Shown here piece by piece: positions 62,634 through 64,000 of a stretch of 64,000 nucleotides of DNA. Each line of letters opens with the position of its first letter. Within the stretch, counting starts at the first letter, position 1. The DNA is from Polaromonas sp. (GTDB taxonomy: Bacteria > Pseudomonadota > Gammaproteobacteria > Burkholderiales > Burkholderiaceae_C), in assembly GCA_013298945.1 (NCBI GenBank), contig JAAFJR010000002.1:248001-312000 (forward strand). The letters are read 5' to 3'. Under the pieces are notes generated by a model that saw nothing but the letters and a program-made list of their open reading frames with translations, had not been told where the DNA came from and made no database searches. The position numbers and the translations under genes were made by a program.

Positions 62634-64000
62634 TCAAGCCTCTTGCCCATCTTTGGCAAAACCGCCAATTTTAGGCATCTGGTGCAGCTCTTCGTGCTTA
62701 TCAGCCAATCGCGCAGCATTTGCCGCCGTTTTGAAGGGCTCCATGCCGATGCGTTTGAAAGCGTCGATGAAGGTTTCACGACCTTGACGGTTCAGGCGGA
62801 AGGTGTCCAGCAGCGCCTCGATCACGCCCGGCACTTCAAGCGCGCCAAACGACGGGCCGACGACCTTGCCGGCCACCGCGTCGCCACTTAAAGCCGAGCC
62901 GTCCGAGCCGCCCAATGACACTTGGTACCACTCTTTGCCGTCCTTATCCACCCCCAAAATGCCGATATGGCCACTGTGGTGGTGGCCGCAGGAGTTGATG
63001 CAGCCGCTGATGTGAAGGTCGATCTCGCCCAAGTCGTGCAGCTCGTCCATGTCTTGGTAACGCTCGGTGATTTGTGCCGCAATCGGGATAGAGCGGGCGT
63101 TCGCCAGCGCACAAAAGTCGCCGCCCGGGCAGGCAATCATGTCAGTTAGTAAACGAATATTGCTGCGTGCCAAACCGGCGTGGCTGGCCGCTACCCACAA
63201 AGCAGGTAGATCTTCAACGCGCACCCACGGCAACAACAGGTTTTGGTCATGCGTGACGCGGGCTTCACCGGCGGAGAACTGGTCGGCAAAGGCGGCAGCG
63301 GTGTCCAACTGGTCCGCATCCGCATCGCCAGGCGCTTGGCCTAGGCGTTTGAATGACAGCGTGACGGCGCGCAGTTTAGGGTTTTTGTGCGCAGCCACGT
63401 TTTGCTGCAACCAGCGGTCGTAGTCTTTTTGGCGCTCTGGCGGTACGGTAGCAGCCTTGGTTTCAGAGGCTTCAGCCAATTTGGGCGGCACGAAACAGGC
63501 GGTCACTCGGTCCAACTCGGCTTGCGTGATGGTGTGCGGCGCACCGTCTTGCGTCAAGATGTTTTGGTACTCGGCTTCCACCTCGTCGATGTAGCGTTGG
63601 CCTTCGGCTTTGACCAAAATTTTGATACGCGCCTTGTAAATGTTGTCGCGGCGGCCCCAGCGGTTGTACACACGCACCACGGCTTCCAAGAAGTTCATGA
63701 TCTGGTTCCACGGCAAAAAGGCGCGGATTTCGGTGCCGATCACCGGTGTACGACCCATGCCACCACCGACCAGAACGCGGAAACCGAGTTCCCCTTTGTC
63801 GTTCTTAATGAGATACAAGCCCACATCGTGCCAACGCACTGCAGCGCGGTCGTCGGTCGCGCCAGTGATGGCGATTTTGAACTTGCGCGGCAAAAATGCG
63901 AACTCGGGGTGAAGCGTGCTCCATTGGCGCAAAATTTCAGCAAACGGGCGCGGGTCGGCAATCTCGTCTGCGGCCACACCGGCCAGCTCGTCGGTGGTGA
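62634..64000 (-). CDS. cysI: Sulfite reductase hemoprotein (beta) subunit, partial
   Basis: About 454 C-terminal residues; the frame is open to the window edge (reads TTDELAGVAADEIADPRP at the border). It reduces sulfite to sulfide. The siroheme and 4Fe-4S signature are CPGGDFCALANARSIP (Cys pair about residue 295 of the visible part) and GCINSCGHHHSGHIGILG. NirA/CysI-type repeat structure with RVLVGGGMGRTPVIG and HVRLLPWVRV-like LLLPWVRVEDL. It begins (upstream of the window) the cys cluster on this strand. Confidence 0.94.
   Translation of the reverse strand, partial: TTDELAGVAADEIADPRPFAEILRQWSTLHPEFAFLPRKFKIAITGATDDRAAVRWHDVGLYLIKNDKGELGFRVLVGGGMGRTPVIGTEIRAFLPWNQIMNFLEAVVRVYNRWGRRDNIYKARIKILVKAEGQRYIDEVEAEYQNILTQDGAPHTITQAELDRVTACFVPPKLAEASETKAATVPPERQKDYDRWLQQNVAAHKNPKLRAVTLSFKRLGQAPGDADADQLDTAAAFADQFSAGEARVTHDQNLLLPWVRVEDLPALWVAASHAGLARSNIRLLTDMIACPGGDFCALANARSIPIAAQITERYQDMDELHDLGEIDLHISGCINSCGHHHSGHIGILGVDKDGKEWYQVSLGGSDGSALSGDAVAGKVVGPSFGALEVPGVIEALLDTFRLNRQGRETFIDAFKRIGMEPFKTAANAARLADKHEELHQMPKIGGFAKDGQEA

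Overview
The window looks like a piece of chromosome from a betaproteobacterium of the Burkholderiales, most likely Comamonadaceae-like. Three things point there: the gene order ilvIHC - pssA - leuA, a soxCDYZAXB cluster, and protein sequences that resemble that group. Base composition is moderate for the group. There is no phage, no recognisable transposase and no CRISPR array. The only RNA genes are one tRNA-Asn and RNA regulatory elements (a leu attenuator and a TPP riboswitch).

Layout. 1-4840: branched-chain amino acid synthesis (ilvB/I tail, ilvH, ilvC, then pssA, then leuA behind a Leu-rich leader peptide and attenuator). 4968-11292: a PBP7-like peptidase, an IclR regulator, the N-end-rule transferases bpt and aat, a HAD hydrolase, a RES/Xre toxin-antitoxin pair and small unknowns. 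11374-15504: acetoacetyl-CoA synthetase, small conserved proteins and a Stealth-type sugar phosphotransferase. 15854-24284: a complete D-xylose locus (xylF, xylH, xylG, ROK regulator, xylB, xylA) plus a Gfo/Idh/MocA oxidoreductase. 24299-29868: an FG-GAP/ASPIC protein paired with a vanadium-haloperoxidase/PAP2-like protein, a glucarate-dehydratase-like enolase and a TctC/Bug binding protein. 30174-41391: sulfur oxidation (flavocytochrome c sulfide dehydrogenase, cytochrome c, soxCDYZAXB, DsrE-like, SoxH-like and thioredoxin-like proteins), ending in a broken Crp/Fnr gene. 41442-47572: conserved hypothetical, tRNA-Asn, TonB receptor under a TPP riboswitch, MATE exporter, CaiB-type CoA transferase. 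47595-55091: polyol (mannitol/sorbitol) ABC transporter with two dehydrogenases and an AraC regulator. 55322-57351: minCDE. 57482-64000: ferredoxin reductase, ferredoxin and assimilatory sulfate reduction (cysN, cysD, cysH, DUF934, cysI).

Physiology. The cell can take up and catabolise xylose and polyols, import carboxylates, oxidise sulfide and thiosulfate in the periplasm (feeding electrons to c-type cytochromes), and assimilate sulfate.

The most unusual signal is a dispersed ~45-bp repeat, seen in about 14 copies on both strands. Most copies are intergenic. Five lie inside coding sequence in frame: acetoacetyl-CoA synthetase, the start regions of cysN and the DUF934 protein, and the signal sequences of SoxX and the TonB receptor. 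One further copy carries the last codons and stop of the polyol-binding protein. The genic copies use only two reading frames. This resembles the protein-invading palindromic elements of Rickettsia in behaviour, though not in sequence.
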